A DNA stretch of 64,000 bases from assembly GCF_004405125.1 (NCBI RefSeq), contig NZ_SORX01000007.1, positions 1 to 64,000 of the forward strand, read 5' to 3'. The notes under the pieces were generated by a model. That model searched no databases, was not told the origin of the DNA, and saw nothing but the letters and a program-made list of their open reading frames with translations. Shown piece after piece: positions 9,003-18,088 of the stretch; position 1 is the first letter of the stretch, and each line of letters begins with the position of its first letter. The DNA comes from Jeotgalibacillus salarius (lineage in GTDB: Bacteria > Bacillota > Bacilli > Bacillales > Jeotgalibacillaceae). The translations under genes were made by a program, and so were the position numbers.

Positions 9003-9976
9003 TAACCAAACACTCCCATCAGAACGCCCAGAACACCCGCTGTAAGACCGACTGTCCAGAAAACAGTGACCACTTTCCATTCTGACCAGCCAGTCAGTTC
9101 GAAGTGGTGATGAAGCGGGCTCATTTTGAACACTCTTTTTCCTGTAGTTTTAAAAGAAGTAACCTGTATCATGACAGATAATGTTTCTAATACAAAAACG
9201 ATCCCAATTAATAATAGCAATACTTCCTGCTTGGCCAGAAGGGAAACTGTACCAATCGCACCACCGAGTGCCAGTGAACCTGTATCTCCCATAAAAACTT
9301 TAGCAGGGTGCGCATTAAATAATAGAAATCCAAGCAGTGCGCCTACTGCAGCCATACAAAATATCGCCAGAGCAAGCTGATCCTGCTGCCATGCAATCAA
9401 TGCAAATGCACCAAATGCGATCACGGCTGTTCCGGACACAAGACCATCCAGACCATCAGTCAGGTTAACAGCATTTGAAAAACCAACTAACCAGAAAATA
9501 ACGAATGCAACATATAAAATTCCAAGATTCAGTTCAAATGATGTGAACGGAATGGAAATAATAGATGAAAAGTCATTTGCACTGAAAATAATATAAAAAA
9601 TAATTGCGATCACAATTTGCCCCAAAAGCTTTTGCTTAGAGGTCAGGCCAAGATTTCTTTTTTTAGCTACTTTGATGAAATCATCTAAGAAGCCAAGCAC
9701 CCCAAATGTAATCATAACCATTAATAATAATAATGTTGTAACAGAAAGAACAGCGTAAATCGCACTGACTATGATTGTCGCGAGTGTAATTGCACTGATA
9801 ATAATCAGTCCGCCCATTGTAGGTGTTCCCGATTTTTTCTGGTGTGATTCAGGACCCTCTTCCCTGATACTTTGTCCAAATTTTAATCTTCTTAGATAAG
9901 GAATAAATACCGGAGCTGTCGCTGCCGAAATTCCAAATCCAAATATTGCCGCCCATATTACAGCCCATACTGACAT
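9002..9976 (-). CDS. mraY: Phospho-N-acetylmuramoyl-pentapeptide transferase MraY
   Basis: MraY transfers phospho-MurNAc-pentapeptide to undecaprenyl phosphate, giving lipid I. The 324-aa protein has about ten membrane segments. It shows the signature blocks [39 protein letters not shown] and the C-terminal [13 protein letters not shown]. The ATG at 9976 has AGGAGGA ~8 bases upstream. The 213-bp gap before it holds the murE terminator and a probable promoter, so mraY-murD-spoVE may be partly uncoupled from murE. Confidence 0.97.
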   Translation of the reverse strand: MSVWAVIWAAIFGFGISAATAPVFIPYLRRLKFGQSIREEGPESHQKKSGTPTMGGLIIISAITLATIIVSAIYAVLSVTTLLLLMVMITFGVLGFLDDFIKVAKKRNLGLTSKQKLLGQIVIAIIFYIIFSANDFSSIISIPFTSFELNLGILYVAFVIFWLVGFSNAVNLTDGLDGLVSGTAVIAFGAFALIAWQQDQLALAIFCMAAVGALLGFLLFNAHPAKVFMGDTGSLALGGAIGTVSLLAKQEVLLLLIGIVFVLETLSVMIQVTSFKTTGKRVFKMSPLHHHFELTGWSEWKVVTVFWTVGLTAGVLGVLMGVFG

Positions 9977-10042
9977 CTTGCTTCCTCCTAACAAATCGGT
10001 CCATTTTATTTTACTTTTTACGTTGTATGCTGACAATCTCCC

Positions 10043-10069
10043 ATTTTACCATAATCATGATGGTTACAA
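10043..10069 (-). promoter_or_regulatory. Putative SigA promoter of mraY (extended -10)
   Basis: The minus strand reads TTGTAA, 15 bases, then TAAAAT preceded by TGG (an extended -10, TGnTAAAAT at 10043-10051). It lies between the terminator at 10143-10170 and mraY. The spacer is short, so the -35 is doubtful and the extended -10 carries the call. Confidence 0.35.
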
Positions 10070-10142
10070 CGGTAAATTTTTTGACATTTTAATTTCGATA
10101 CAAAAGTCCTTTTATGTTTGTTTTACATCAGTAAGACATATT

Positions 10143-10170
10143 AAAAAGCACAACGATTTTACGCTGTGCT
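10143..10170 (-). terminator. Terminator between murE and mraY
   Basis: AGCACAGCG and CGTTGTGCT form a 9-bp stem with a 6-base loop, followed by TTTTT on the minus strand. It lies 20 bp behind murE, inside the wall cluster. Confidence 0.8.
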
Positions 10171-10189
10171 AAATAACTGATGCTATTAA

Positions 10190-11668
10190 TTAAACGTCTT
10201 CAATCAACATTTCGTTTAATATACTTTCAGCAACAGACTTATCATCAAAAGGGATTTTCTCTTTATTTATTAGCTGATATTTCTCGTGTCCCTTTCCGGC
10301 AATAATAATGATGTCACCTGCTTCTGCTGATTTTAGTGCATATTTTATGGCTGCACGACGGTCTACAAGTGAAATATAGCTGTTACCCTGGACGCCTTTT
10401 TCCATGTCTCTTAGAATTTTTTTGGGATCTTCACTTCTTGGATTATCTGAAGTGAATACTGCATAATCAGCAAATTCACATGCGATTTTAGCCATAATAG
10501 GTCGTTTGGCGCGATCTCTGTCCCCTCCACAGCCGATCACTGTGATCAATTTATTAGGCTTCATTTCGCCCGCCGCCTGCAAAATATTTTTTAAGCTGTC
10601 AGGGGTGTGTGCATAATCAACGATGACAGTATACGGCCCATTGTGCTTAACGATTTCAAAACGGCCCGGTACCCCCGATACACTTTCTAATCCTTTGGCA
10701 ATCACTCCAGTCGGAATTCTTTTTACAAATCCAACTGCCGCAGCCGCTAGTGCATTATAGACATTAAACATTCCTGCAAACCTTAATTCAACATCTGTTT
10801 CTCCAGAAGGGGTACAGATCGTAAATGAAGTCGTTTCACTGTATGAATGAATGTTTTTTGCATAAACATCTGCTTCACTGGTGATTCCATAAGTAATGAT
10901 ATGGGCAGATGTTGCTGTTGCTACCTCTTTCGAAAAAGGGTCGTCATGATTCAACACGGCAAACTTGGGAGCGTTTTTTACATGCGTGTGACCCAGTTGT
11001 GAAAATAAAAGTGTTTTCGCACACTTATAATGTTCCATTGTTTCATGATAATCGAGGTGATCCTGTGTTAAATTCGTTAAAATCGCAATATCAACATCAC
11101 AGCCGTACATTCTTCCTTGTGACAATCCGTGTGAAGAGGCTTCAAGAACAGCAGCCCGTGATCCTTCATCTCTGAATTCTGCAAGTGTCTGCTGAAGAAG
11201 CAAACTATCAGGCGTTGTATTCTCAGATTTCTTAATGCGATCTCCCTGTTTCATATAGAGAGTACCTATGATACCTGTTTTAATCCCAGCTGATTCAAGT
11301 ACACCGTGAACCATATGTGTAACTGTAGTTTTACCATTCGTTCCTGTTACACCGATCACATTCAGGCCGAAGCTCGGATAATCATAAAAATGATTGGCGA
11401 TATACGCTAAAGCATGACGTGGCTGCTTGACCATGATGAGGGGAACAGACAAGTCATATTCAGTGTCAGAAAGAACTGCTGCTGCACCTTTTTCAATTGC
11501 TTTTTCTATATAAAACCTGCCATCAGACTTTTCACCTTTAATAGCTGTAAATAGTGATCCCGGTTCTACATCCTGATGGTGATGACAAACCTTCACGATC
11601 TCAGGGTCTGATTCAGGGCCTTTCATCACATAAAATGGCAGGCAGCCTGTCAGCTCTGAAAGTCTCAT
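10190..11668 (-). CDS. murE: UDP-MurNAc-tripeptide synthetase MurE
   Basis: MurE adds the third, diamino acid to UDP-MurNAc-L-Ala-D-Glu. The 492-aa protein has the P-loop GVTGTNGKTTVTHM, the MurE block TTPDSLLLQ, and the substrate-specificity motif DNPR (TSDNPRSEDP). In this family DNPR is the hallmark of enzymes using meso-diaminopimelate, whereas L-Lys enzymes usually vary at the Arg. That predicts a mDAP wall, at least at this step. It follows spoVD by 59 bp and is followed by a terminator. Confidence 0.96.
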   Translation of the reverse strand: MRLSELTGCLPFYVMKGPESDPEIVKVCHHHQDVEPGSLFTAIKGEKSDGRFYIEKAIEKGAAAVLSDTEYDLSVPLIMVKQPRHALAYIANHFYDYPSFGLNVIGVTGTNGKTTVTHMVHGVLESAGIKTGIIGTLYMKQGDRIKKSENTTPDSLLLQQTLAEFRDEGSRAAVLEASSHGLSQGRMYGCDVDIAILTNLTQDHLDYHETMEHYKCAKTLLFSQLGHTHVKNAPKFAVLNHDDPFSKEVATATSAHIITYGITSEADVYAKNIHSYSETTSFTICTPSGETDVELRFAGMFNVYNALAAAAVGFVKRIPTGVIAKGLESVSGVPGRFEIVKHNGPYTVIVDYAHTPDSLKNILQAAGEMKPNKLITVIGCGGDRDRAKRPIMAKIACEFADYAVFTSDNPRSEDPKKILRDMEKGVQGNSYISLVDRRAAIKYALKSAEAGDIIIIAGKGHEKYQLINKEKIPFDDKSVAESILNEMLIEDV

Positions 11669-11727
11669 ACATTCAACTCCTCGAACATTTCTTATATTTC
11701 TATTTTAACTGATAGGTCAAAAGAATG

Positions 11728-13647
11728 CTATTGACCTACAAATATTCGAAGTGTTTCTCCCTCTGATATTACTGCTCCCGGCTCGGGTGACTGCCTGATA
11801 ATTTTTTCTCCTTCGCCTTTAATATCAAGCTTAATCGGGAGGTTCATTGTCAATAATTCTTTTTTTGACATTCCATTCAGATCCGGCACCTCAATCTCCA
11901 GCGGATCCGTCCATCTGACTTCTTTTTCAATTTGTTCTGTTCTTCTTTCCACACCAAGTACATTTAAAGACTCTTCAATGATGTTTCCTACAATAGGTGC
12001 AGCAACTACCCCACCAAACTGTATCGTATTCTTAGGGTGGTCTACCGCCAGATAAATAAGTAATTCAGGGTCATCACTCGGTGCGAAACCGATAAAGGAA
12101 ACGATATAATTATCTTTCAGATATTGTCCATTTTCTACTTTCTGCGCCGTTCCCGTTTTGCCGCCTACCCGATATCCTTCAACAAATGCGCCTCTGCCTG
12201 TACCCTGAGCCACTACTGACTCAAGAGCTTCTCTCATTTCTGCAGAAACTTCCTCAGATATCACTTTTCTCGTTGTTTTAACAGGGACTTCCTGAATCGT
12301 TTTTCCTGTTGTTGGATCAGTCCATTTTTTTGTAATGGTAGGCACGATCAGGTTGCCTCCATTTATGACCGCTGAAACAGCTGCTGCCTGTTGGATTGGC
12401 GTAACCGAAACCCCCTGACCAAAAGCCGTAGTTGCCTGTTCAACCGGACCCATATTTTCCGGCTTGAATAAGATCCCACTCGCTTCCCCAGTTAAATCAA
12501 TCCCTGTTTTTTGACCAAATCCAAAGTCATGAATGTAAGATAAAAGTCTGTCTTTTCCCAGTCTGTTACCCAGCTCAATAAATCCCGGGTTACAGGAATT
12601 CTGTACCACCTCAAGGAATGTCTGGCTTCCGTGCCCCTCTCTTTGCCAGCAGTGAAGGTGTACGCCTGCTACTTCAACATGGCCACTGTCATAAAACTGC
12701 TCTTTCTCAAGGTCAACAAGCCCTTCTTCCAAAGCTGCTGCAAGTGTAATGATCTTGAATGTCGAACCCGGTTCATACGTTCTCCAAATTGGCAGTACCC
12801 TGTTATAAATATCCGGAGAAAACTTTTGATAATTCGCGGGATCGAAGTCTGGTCGCGAAGCCATCCCTAAAATTTCACCAGTTTTCGGATTCATCGCAAT
12901 GGCTAAGATCTGATCGGCCTCATATTTCTCCTGTGCATTCGTTAATTCCCGCTCGAGTACATTTTGCACATTTAAATCAATCGTTAAATGCAGATCCGTG
13001 CCATGCTCGGGATCTTTATGGTAGGATCCTGCTTTCTCCATCTCTTTTCCCTTTGCATCTGTAAATAGACCTTCTGCACCCTGTACACCATACAACTGCT
13101 GATCATATAAAAGCTCAAGTCCCGACAGACCTCTGTTATCTACACCTATAAAACCAAGAACATGGGACAGCATTCTCCCATTCGGATAGGAGCGTTTATA
13201 ATCATCTGCTATATAAACCCCTGGCAGTGCTGCCTCTTCAATCGCCCTTACCTGCTCATAACTAAGCTTTCTTCCTTCAGGATGCAATTTTTCAATTGAC
13301 CCATTTCTCCCTACATATTCTTCTGCTCTTTTCTTTGAGATTTTCAGTATTTCACTTAAATGACCCGCTGTACGTTTACGATCTTCTACCTGCTTCGGAA
13401 TGATGAATAGGCTCGGTGCTGATTCATTTAATACAATGGCCTCTCCATTCCGATCGTATATTGCTCCTCTTTTGGGTTCTAAAGGTAACTCTCTGGTCCA
13501 GCTTTCAACAGCTTTTTCATATAACTCTTCGTGTGAAAAAACCTGTACATAAAACAGGCGGACAACGATGACAGTAAAAATAATAAGAAACAACACAAAG
13601 ACAGCCATCAACCTTTTTTTCAGTAGCCTTTCCGAAAAATGCTGCAC
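11728..13647 (-). CDS. spoVD: Stage V sporulation penicillin-binding protein SpoVD (GTG start)
   Basis: SpoVD is the class B transpeptidase for spore cortex synthesis, partner of SpoVE. The 639-aa protein has an N-terminal membrane anchor (about residues 12-32), then a PBP dimerisation domain and a transpeptidase domain with STFK (Ser ~295), SCN (VVQNSCNPG) and KTGTAQ. One C-terminal PASTA domain follows. The GTG at 13647 has AGGAGG 6 bases upstream and gives the same N-terminal length as B. subtilis. A terminator behind pbpB and a SigE-like promoter suggest mother-cell expression. Confidence 0.94.
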   Translation of the reverse strand: MQHFSERLLKKRLMAVFVLFLIIFTVIVVRLFYVQVFSHEELYEKAVESWTRELPLEPKRGAIYDRNGEAIVLNESAPSLFIIPKQVEDRKRTAGHLSEILKISKKRAEEYVGRNGSIEKLHPEGRKLSYEQVRAIEEAALPGVYIADDYKRSYPNGRMLSHVLGFIGVDNRGLSGLELLYDQQLYGVQGAEGLFTDAKGKEMEKAGSYHKDPEHGTDLHLTIDLNVQNVLERELTNAQEKYEADQILAIAMNPKTGEILGMASRPDFDPANYQKFSPDIYNRVLPIWRTYEPGSTFKIITLAAALEEGLVDLEKEQFYDSGHVEVAGVHLHCWQREGHGSQTFLEVVQNSCNPGFIELGNRLGKDRLLSYIHDFGFGQKTGIDLTGEASGILFKPENMGPVEQATTAFGQGVSVTPIQQAAAVSAVINGGNLIVPTITKKWTDPTTGKTIQEVPVKTTRKVISEEVSAEMREALESVVAQGTGRGAFVEGYRVGGKTGTAQKVENGQYLKDNYIVSFIGFAPSDDPELLIYLAVDHPKNTIQFGGVVAAPIVGNIIEESLNVLGVERRTEQIEKEVRWTDPLEIEVPDLNGMSKKELLTMNLPIKLDIKGEGEKIIRQSPEPGAVISEGETLRIFVGQ

Positions 13648-13680
13648 TCCGCTCCTCCTGTCTCTTGCATCTATACTGAC

Positions 13681-13708
13681 ATCGTATGTTGAGATTCTTT
13701 CCGTATGC
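13681..13708 (-). promoter_or_regulatory. Putative SigE promoter of spoVD
   Basis: On the minus strand GCATACG (13702-13708, compare KMATATW) and CATACGAT (13681-13688, compare CATACAHT, 7 of 8) are separated by 13 bases; 14 is usual. It lies directly after the pbpB terminator and ~35 bp upstream of the spoVD start. spoVD of B. subtilis is SigE-dependent, so the biology agrees. Confidence 0.5.
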
Positions 13709-13748
13709 AAAAAAGCCTTTTCTGACTTTTTGTCAGAAAAGGCTTTTG
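13709..13748 (-). terminator. Strong terminator behind pbpB
   Basis: A perfect 16-bp stem (AAAAGCCTTTTCTGAC and its complement) with a 5-base loop and six T on the minus strand. It begins 12 bp after the pbpB stop and separates the vegetative division genes from spoVD. Confidence 0.92.
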
Positions 13749-13760
13749 CCGGAAAACAGC

Positions 13761-15953
13761 TTAGCCCTGCGGAAGTTCATCTTCATCTTCACCCTGCGGC
13801 TGACTTAATCTTGTCCTCGTCTCTTCAGGCGTTTCAAACTTCACTGTTAGAGGCTGACTTTGATCAATTGCCGTATTAGCTGTCAGGTTCTGCTGTGTTG
13901 CAAACCCGGTGCCGGTTGCATTAAGCTCGAGGTCTGCCGTTGCAGCAGCTTTCACCACATCTCTGTATGACCACCCGGTGAAATCAGGAATCGTTAATTC
14001 CTCATCAGTGACTAAAATGAGTCGTTCTCCAGCCATCAATTCATCATGCATGTTGGATTGATGGTTAATGCTGGAACCATTGCCCATTACTTCAACAGAA
14101 AGTCCTTCACCTTCTAATTTTTCTTTAACAGACTGAGGATCTTGTCCAGTGTAATCTTCAACTGTCACATTTTCTTTTACAGGTGCTTCTGCAGGCTGGA
14201 TATTACGGTATTTTAAGCTATTTAACATAACAGGATTAAAAACTTTTGATACAGGAATTGAACTGATTTCGTCTGCAGGGAGATCAGGCTGTTGCACTCC
14301 AATATAGACGATTAATTCAGGATCATCTGCCGGCGCCATTCCGATGAATGAGAACAGGTAGTTACTTCTTCCTGTCATATATCTGCCCGTCTGAGAGTCA
14401 GGAATCTGTGCTGTACCGGATTTCCCCGCAACCTCATAGCCAGGAATATTGAACGGTTGCCCGGTACCAACCTCACTTGTTACTGTTGATGCAAGATACT
14501 CCCTTACTTTTGACGCAGTATCTGCTGAGATCGGCTGACCACTCACTTCCGGTTCACCTTCGTACACTGCATCTCCGGTTTCCGGATCTACCACTTTTGA
14601 TAAGACAAACGGTTTTTTCATCTTTCCATCACCTGCAATCGCGGTTTCCGCCTGAATCATCTGCAGAGGTGTAACAGTAGTGCCCTGCCCGAAAATTGTT
14701 GTTACTTTTTCAATCGGATAGTTATAAAGGATATTTCCAGGTGCTTCATTCGGAAGGTCTATATCCGTCATTTGACCAAATCCGAAATCATCCAGATAAT
14801 TTCGATAGACATCATCACCCATTTGCTCCAGTAGTTTTGCAAAAGCGGTATTTGAAGAACGCTGAACACCTTCTAAATAGCTGATCGTTCCCCAGCCGCT
14901 TACATTATGGTCGTTAATTTTTTGTCCGAGTACATCGTATGAACCCGATTGATAAGTTGCATTTGGATTAAAAACACCTTCTTCAACGGCTGCTGCAAGT
15001 GAGAACGTTTTAAAGGTGGAACCGGGTTCAAAAGTACTTTCAACAATCTGGTTGTACCAATTTTCACTTAAACCAACCCTTGTGTCAGGATCAAATGTAG
15101 GCCGCTGACTCATGGCAAGAATTTCACCTGTTTTTGCATCGGCTACAATGCCGAACATATTTCCAGGATTGTACTCATCTGAAACCTGGCTCATTGCGTC
15201 TTCGAGAAAAGTTTGAATTTTTTTATCAAGCGTCAAATATACATCATGACCATCTTTTGCCTTAGTAAGAGCTTCTTCACCACCTGGCAGCAAATAACCG
15301 CGTGCATCAGTCTCAAAAGAAAGCTCACCATTTTTTCCTTCAAGATATTCATTCAGATTTTTCTCTACACCCATTTGCCCAACCGTTTTAACCATTCCAT
15401 CTTCTGTCGTTTCAGGCTGTGCATAGCCGATCAGGTGGGATGAAAAAATTCCATTCGGATAGAACCGTTTTAAATCCTGGAGGAAAAAGATGCCAGGCAG
15501 TTCTGCATCTTCAATCTGCTGCTTGATTTCAAGCGGAATGTCTTTTCCCTCAGTCCCGAATTCAACCTGTTTACGTTCCTGTGTTAAAATCTCCATAATT
15601 TCAGCTTCGCTTAAATCCAGATACTCTGAAAGTGTTGAAGCTGTTGTTTGAGGATCAATAACGTGCCTCGGATTTTCTTCGTTTGTAGTCAGGTTTTCAT
15701 CTAAAACTGCAACAATTTTATACGTCTGGGTATCTTCAGCAATCACTTCACCGTTGCGGTCAAGGATCTTACCCCTTTCAGCTTCGAGAATCTGACTTCT
15801 TGCATACTGAGCCTGGGCCTGAGCCGCCAGGTCTCTTCCTTCAGCTTCTCCGGTAATCTGTAATGTCAAAAATCTTGTTATCAATAAAAAAAAGAGAGCA
15901 CCAAATACCATAAATAACAGGTAGGCTCCCCAATTCTTTTTCAACTTTCTCAT
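13761..15953 (-). CDS. pbpB: Penicillin-binding protein 2B (division transpeptidase)
   Basis: This is the essential class B PBP of the divisome. In the 730-aa protein a membrane anchor at about residues 10-30 is followed by the dimerisation domain and a transpeptidase domain with STFK (Ser312), SSN (366-368) and KSG (511-513). Two PASTA domains follow (about 595-710) and an acidic tail. The ATG overlaps the ftsL stop by 4 bp (ATGA), so the two are translationally coupled. The 16-bp terminator behind it ends the mraZ-rsmH-ftsL-pbpB unit. Confidence 0.96.
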   Translation of the reverse strand: MRKLKKNWGAYLLFMVFGALFFLLITRFLTLQITGEAEGRDLAAQAQAQYARSQILEAERGKILDRNGEVIAEDTQTYKIVAVLDENLTTNEENPRHVIDPQTTASTLSEYLDLSEAEIMEILTQERKQVEFGTEGKDIPLEIKQQIEDAELPGIFFLQDLKRFYPNGIFSSHLIGYAQPETTEDGMVKTVGQMGVEKNLNEYLEGKNGELSFETDARGYLLPGGEEALTKAKDGHDVYLTLDKKIQTFLEDAMSQVSDEYNPGNMFGIVADAKTGEILAMSQRPTFDPDTRVGLSENWYNQIVESTFEPGSTFKTFSLAAAVEEGVFNPNATYQSGSYDVLGQKINDHNVSGWGTISYLEGVQRSSNTAFAKLLEQMGDDVYRNYLDDFGFGQMTDIDLPNEAPGNILYNYPIEKVTTIFGQGTTVTPLQMIQAETAIAGDGKMKKPFVLSKVVDPETGDAVYEGEPEVSGQPISADTASKVREYLASTVTSEVGTGQPFNIPGYEVAGKSGTAQIPDSQTGRYMTGRSNYLFSFIGMAPADDPELIVYIGVQQPDLPADEISSIPVSKVFNPVMLNSLKYRNIQPAEAPVKENVTVEDYTGQDPQSVKEKLEGEGLSVEVMGNGSSINHQSNMHDELMAGERLILVTDEELTIPDFTGWSYRDVVKAAATADLELNATGTGFATQQNLTANTAIDQSQPLTVKFETPEETRTRLSQPQGEDEDELPQG

Positions 15954-16303
15954 GGCTGCTGCACAACCTTAACATTTGAATCATTCAGTGTGAGTCCAAG
16001 TTCTTTCGCTTTCTCCCAGACACGCTCATATGTACTCATTTGGCTAACTTGAATCGTCAGATCATTATTTACATTTTCCTGGGCCAGCACATCTGATTCC
16101 AGCTGCTGAATATCTTTATTGGTACTGTAAATCTCCGCCTGAGCGGTAATGATATGAAGACTTGCAAAGCATACAAATGCAGCAAATACAGCAGCGATTA
16201 CTTTTTCCCCAAGTGTAAACGGAGAAGATCTTTTTTTAAGTACTTTCTTCTGTGTAACCTGAACCGAAGGGTTTTGCTCGACCTTCTTTGCAGTGTTCAT
16301 CAT
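15950..16303 (-). CDS. ftsL: Cell division protein FtsL
   Basis: FtsL is a small bitopic divisome protein that forms a complex with DivIB and DivIC. The 117-aa protein has a basic cytoplasmic N-terminus, one membrane segment at about residues 34-55 (VIAAVFAAFVCFASLHII), then an extracellular coiled-coil (STNKDIQQLESDVLAQ...). Sequence identity is low, as is usual for FtsL, so length, topology and the place between rsmH and pbpB carry the call. The ATG has GGGGG 7 bases upstream. Confidence 0.93.
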   Translation of the reverse strand: MMNTAKKVEQNPSVQVTQKKVLKKRSSPFTLGEKVIAAVFAAFVCFASLHIITAQAEIYSTNKDIQQLESDVLAQENVNNDLTIQVSQMSTYERVWEKAKELGLTLNDSNVKVVQQP

Positions 16304-16324
16304 TCTATTTCCCCCATTTCAATT

Positions 16325-17260
16325 TTATCTGTTTTTTTCTATAATTCTGAGCTTTGCTGATCTCGACCGATTGTTGTGTTCAAGTTCTTCTTCGCTTGCT
16401 GTAATCGGTTTTCTTGTAATTAGTTTCATTTCAGGCTCGTAGCCTTCAGGTATAACCGGCAGACCATGAGGCAATTCCGGACCTTTAGATGCTTCTTTAA
16501 ACATTGTTTTGCATATTCTGTCCTCTAAAGAATGGAACGTAATGACGCTGATCCTTCCCCCGGGATTCAGCATTTCCATTGCCTGTTCCAAAGACTCCTC
16601 AATTACACCAAGCTCATCGTTCACAGCAATTCTAATCGCCTGAAAAATTCTTTTAGCCGGATGTCCACCTTTTCTTCTGGCTGGTGCCGGGATTCCGTCT
16701 TTAATTAGTTCAACCAGTTCAGCAGTGGTTTCAATTGTTCTCTGTTCGCGTGCCGCCTCTATCTTTCGGGCAATCTGCTTCGAAAACTTTTCTTCCCCAT
16801 AACGGAAAAAAATTCTTAACAAATCAGAATATGACCATTGATTTACCACTTCTTTTGCAGTTAGTGAAGAAGACTGATCCATTCTCATATCCAGTGGCGC
16901 ATCGTGGTGGTAGCTGAATCCCCTTTCAGGTGTATCCAGCTGTGGCGATGAGACACCCAGGTCATAAAGAATTCCGTCTACCTTCTCAACGCCCCGTTCA
17001 TTTAACTCACTTTTTAAATGTCTGAAGTTCGACTGAATAAAAGTAACTTGTCCTTCATATGACTTCAATTTTTCTTTCGCATGTTCAATTGCGGTTTCAT
17101 CCTGGTCAAAGCAATAAAGATGTCCTTTGCTGGATAACTGGGATAATAAGTATTCACTGTGACCTGCACCACCAAGTGTACAGTCCACATAAATTCCATC
17201 TGTTTTTATATTTAGTCCATCAACTGTTTCTTTAAGAAGGACAGTAGTATGATCAAACAT
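16325..17260 (-). CDS. rsmH: 16S rRNA (cytosine(1402)-N(4))-methyltransferase RsmH
   Basis: RsmH (MraW) methylates N4 of C1402 of 16S rRNA with SAM. The 311-aa protein shows the SAM-binding start [15 protein letters not shown], the block [14 protein letters not shown], and the conserved RGFSY and [13 protein letters not shown] motifs. I chose the ATG at 17260 ([11 protein letters not shown]), with GAGGTGG ~7 bases upstream, matching the B. subtilis start. It lies 27 bp behind mraZ in the same operon. Confidence 0.97.
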   Translation of the reverse strand: MFDHTTVLLKETVDGLNIKTDGIYVDCTLGGAGHSEYLLSQLSSKGHLYCFDQDETAIEHAKEKLKSYEGQVTFIQSNFRHLKSELNERGVEKVDGILYDLGVSSPQLDTPERGFSYHHDAPLDMRMDQSSSLTAKEVVNQWSYSDLLRIFFRYGEEKFSKQIARKIEAAREQRTIETTAELVELIKDGIPAPARRKGGHPAKRIFQAIRIAVNDELGVIEESLEQAMEMLNPGGRISVITFHSLEDRICKTMFKEASKGPELPHGLPVIPEGYEPEMKLITRKPITASEEELEHNNRSRSAKLRIIEKNR

Positions 17261-17287
17261 CCTTGCCACCTCAACACATTCTGAATT

Positions 17288-17719
17288 CTATAAGTCAAAA
17301 TCAATCAGATTTTCTGCAATTTCCGCGAATGATTCTTCTGATTCAGATAAGTAATCATTCCACACTGCTTTATCCCAGATCTCAATTCTTGAAGATACGC
17401 CAATGATCATGCATTCTTTATCAATTTTAGCGTAGTCGATTAAATTTTTCGGAAGATTAATTCTTCCCTGCTTGTCAATTTCACATTCAACTGCACCTGA
17501 GAAGAAGAATCTCGCAAACGCTCTGGCGTCTTTCTTAGTAACAGGAAGTGAACGTACTTTTTCTTCGAGGCGTCGCCATTCATCCATAGGATAACCAAAT
17601 AAACACTGGTCAAGACCTCTTGTAATGACAAAAAGATCTTTCACATGTTCACGGTACTTTGCAGGGACAATGATTCTCCCTTTCGTATCGATTGAATGCT
17701 GATACTCCCCCATGAACAT
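17288..17719 (-). CDS. mraZ: Division/cell wall cluster transcriptional regulator MraZ
   Basis: MraZ is an AbrB-fold DNA-binding protein of the nucleoid that represses its own wall-cluster operon. At 143 aa it matches B. subtilis exactly. It has two SpoVT/AbrB-like repeats: [19 protein letters not shown] at the N-terminus and [15 protein letters not shown] in the second half, each with the DxxGR motif. The ATG at 17719 has GAGGTGG ~9 bases upstream. Upstream, three GTGG boxes at exact 10-bp intervals form its probable operator. Confidence 0.97.
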   Translation of the reverse strand: MFMGEYQHSIDTKGRIIVPAKYREHVKDLFVITRGLDQCLFGYPMDEWRRLEEKVRSLPVTKKDARAFARFFFSGAVECEIDKQGRINLPKNLIDYAKIDKECMIIGVSSRIEIWDKAVWNDYLSESEESFAEIAENLIDFDL

Positions 17720-17748
17720 TAGGCTTCCCACCTCTCAAAATAAATGTA

Positions 17749-17792
17749 CCACAGTCCCCCACTTTGTACCACTCGTTTCTCATATTCTAACA
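17749..17792 (-). promoter_or_regulatory. mraZ promoter with triple MraZ operator
   Basis: On the minus strand an extended -10, TGTTAGAAT (TAGAAT at 17784-17789), is followed by GTGGTACAAA-GTGGGGGACT-GTGGTACATT. These are three direct repeats whose GTGG cores sit at 17769-17772, 17759-17762 and 17749-17752, exactly 10 bp apart on one helix face. MraZ of other bacteria binds such spaced GTGG/TGGG repeats. Their position just downstream of the -10 predicts autorepression. The -35 is poor. Confidence 0.7.
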
Positions 17793-17929
17793 CAACTGTA
17801 ATATTAAAAAATGAAATGTGAATGAATTTTCTAAAAACATTTATATATTTGATTACATTGTCCACTGATCATAATTTAAAAGGCTTCAATAGATGCTCAA
17901 ATAAGATATTATTATGTCTTTATTCCATT

Positions 17930-18004
17930 GCTGCTGATTTCCGCTTCGGGCGGTCGCGGCGACATTACGCTGGGGTTAGGTTCTCTAACCACAAACATCA
18001 GCTG
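17930..18004 (+). repeat. Intergenic repeat, degenerate copy 2 (upstream of mraZ)
   Basis: It begins GCTGCTGATTTCCGCTTCGG and contains CGGTCGCGGCGACATTACGC and a final AACATCAGCTG. It is a shortened relative of the copies at 5292 and 33279. It occupies the middle of the 369-bp gap between mraZ and bshC, which otherwise holds the mraZ promoter and the bshC terminator. Confidence 0.6.
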
Positions 18005-18049
18005 TTCAAAAACGAAAGCGCACTTAAAGCGAGAAATATTTTTCAAAAT

Positions 18050-18080
18050 AAAAAAGCTGCCAGGTTATTGTCTGGCAGCT
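18050..18080 (-). terminator. Terminator of bshC
   Basis: AGCTGCCAG / CTGGCAGCT, a 9-bp stem with an 8-base loop, followed by a T-tract on the minus strand, directly behind the bshC stop. Confidence 0.85.
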
Positions 18081-18088
18081 CCTCGGTA

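Noticed and set aside
9002-9080. An N-terminal extension of MurD by 26 residues
   Set aside because: It lies wholly inside mraY, is not Rossmann-like, and the ATG at 9002 has a TAATG overlap and ribosome site.
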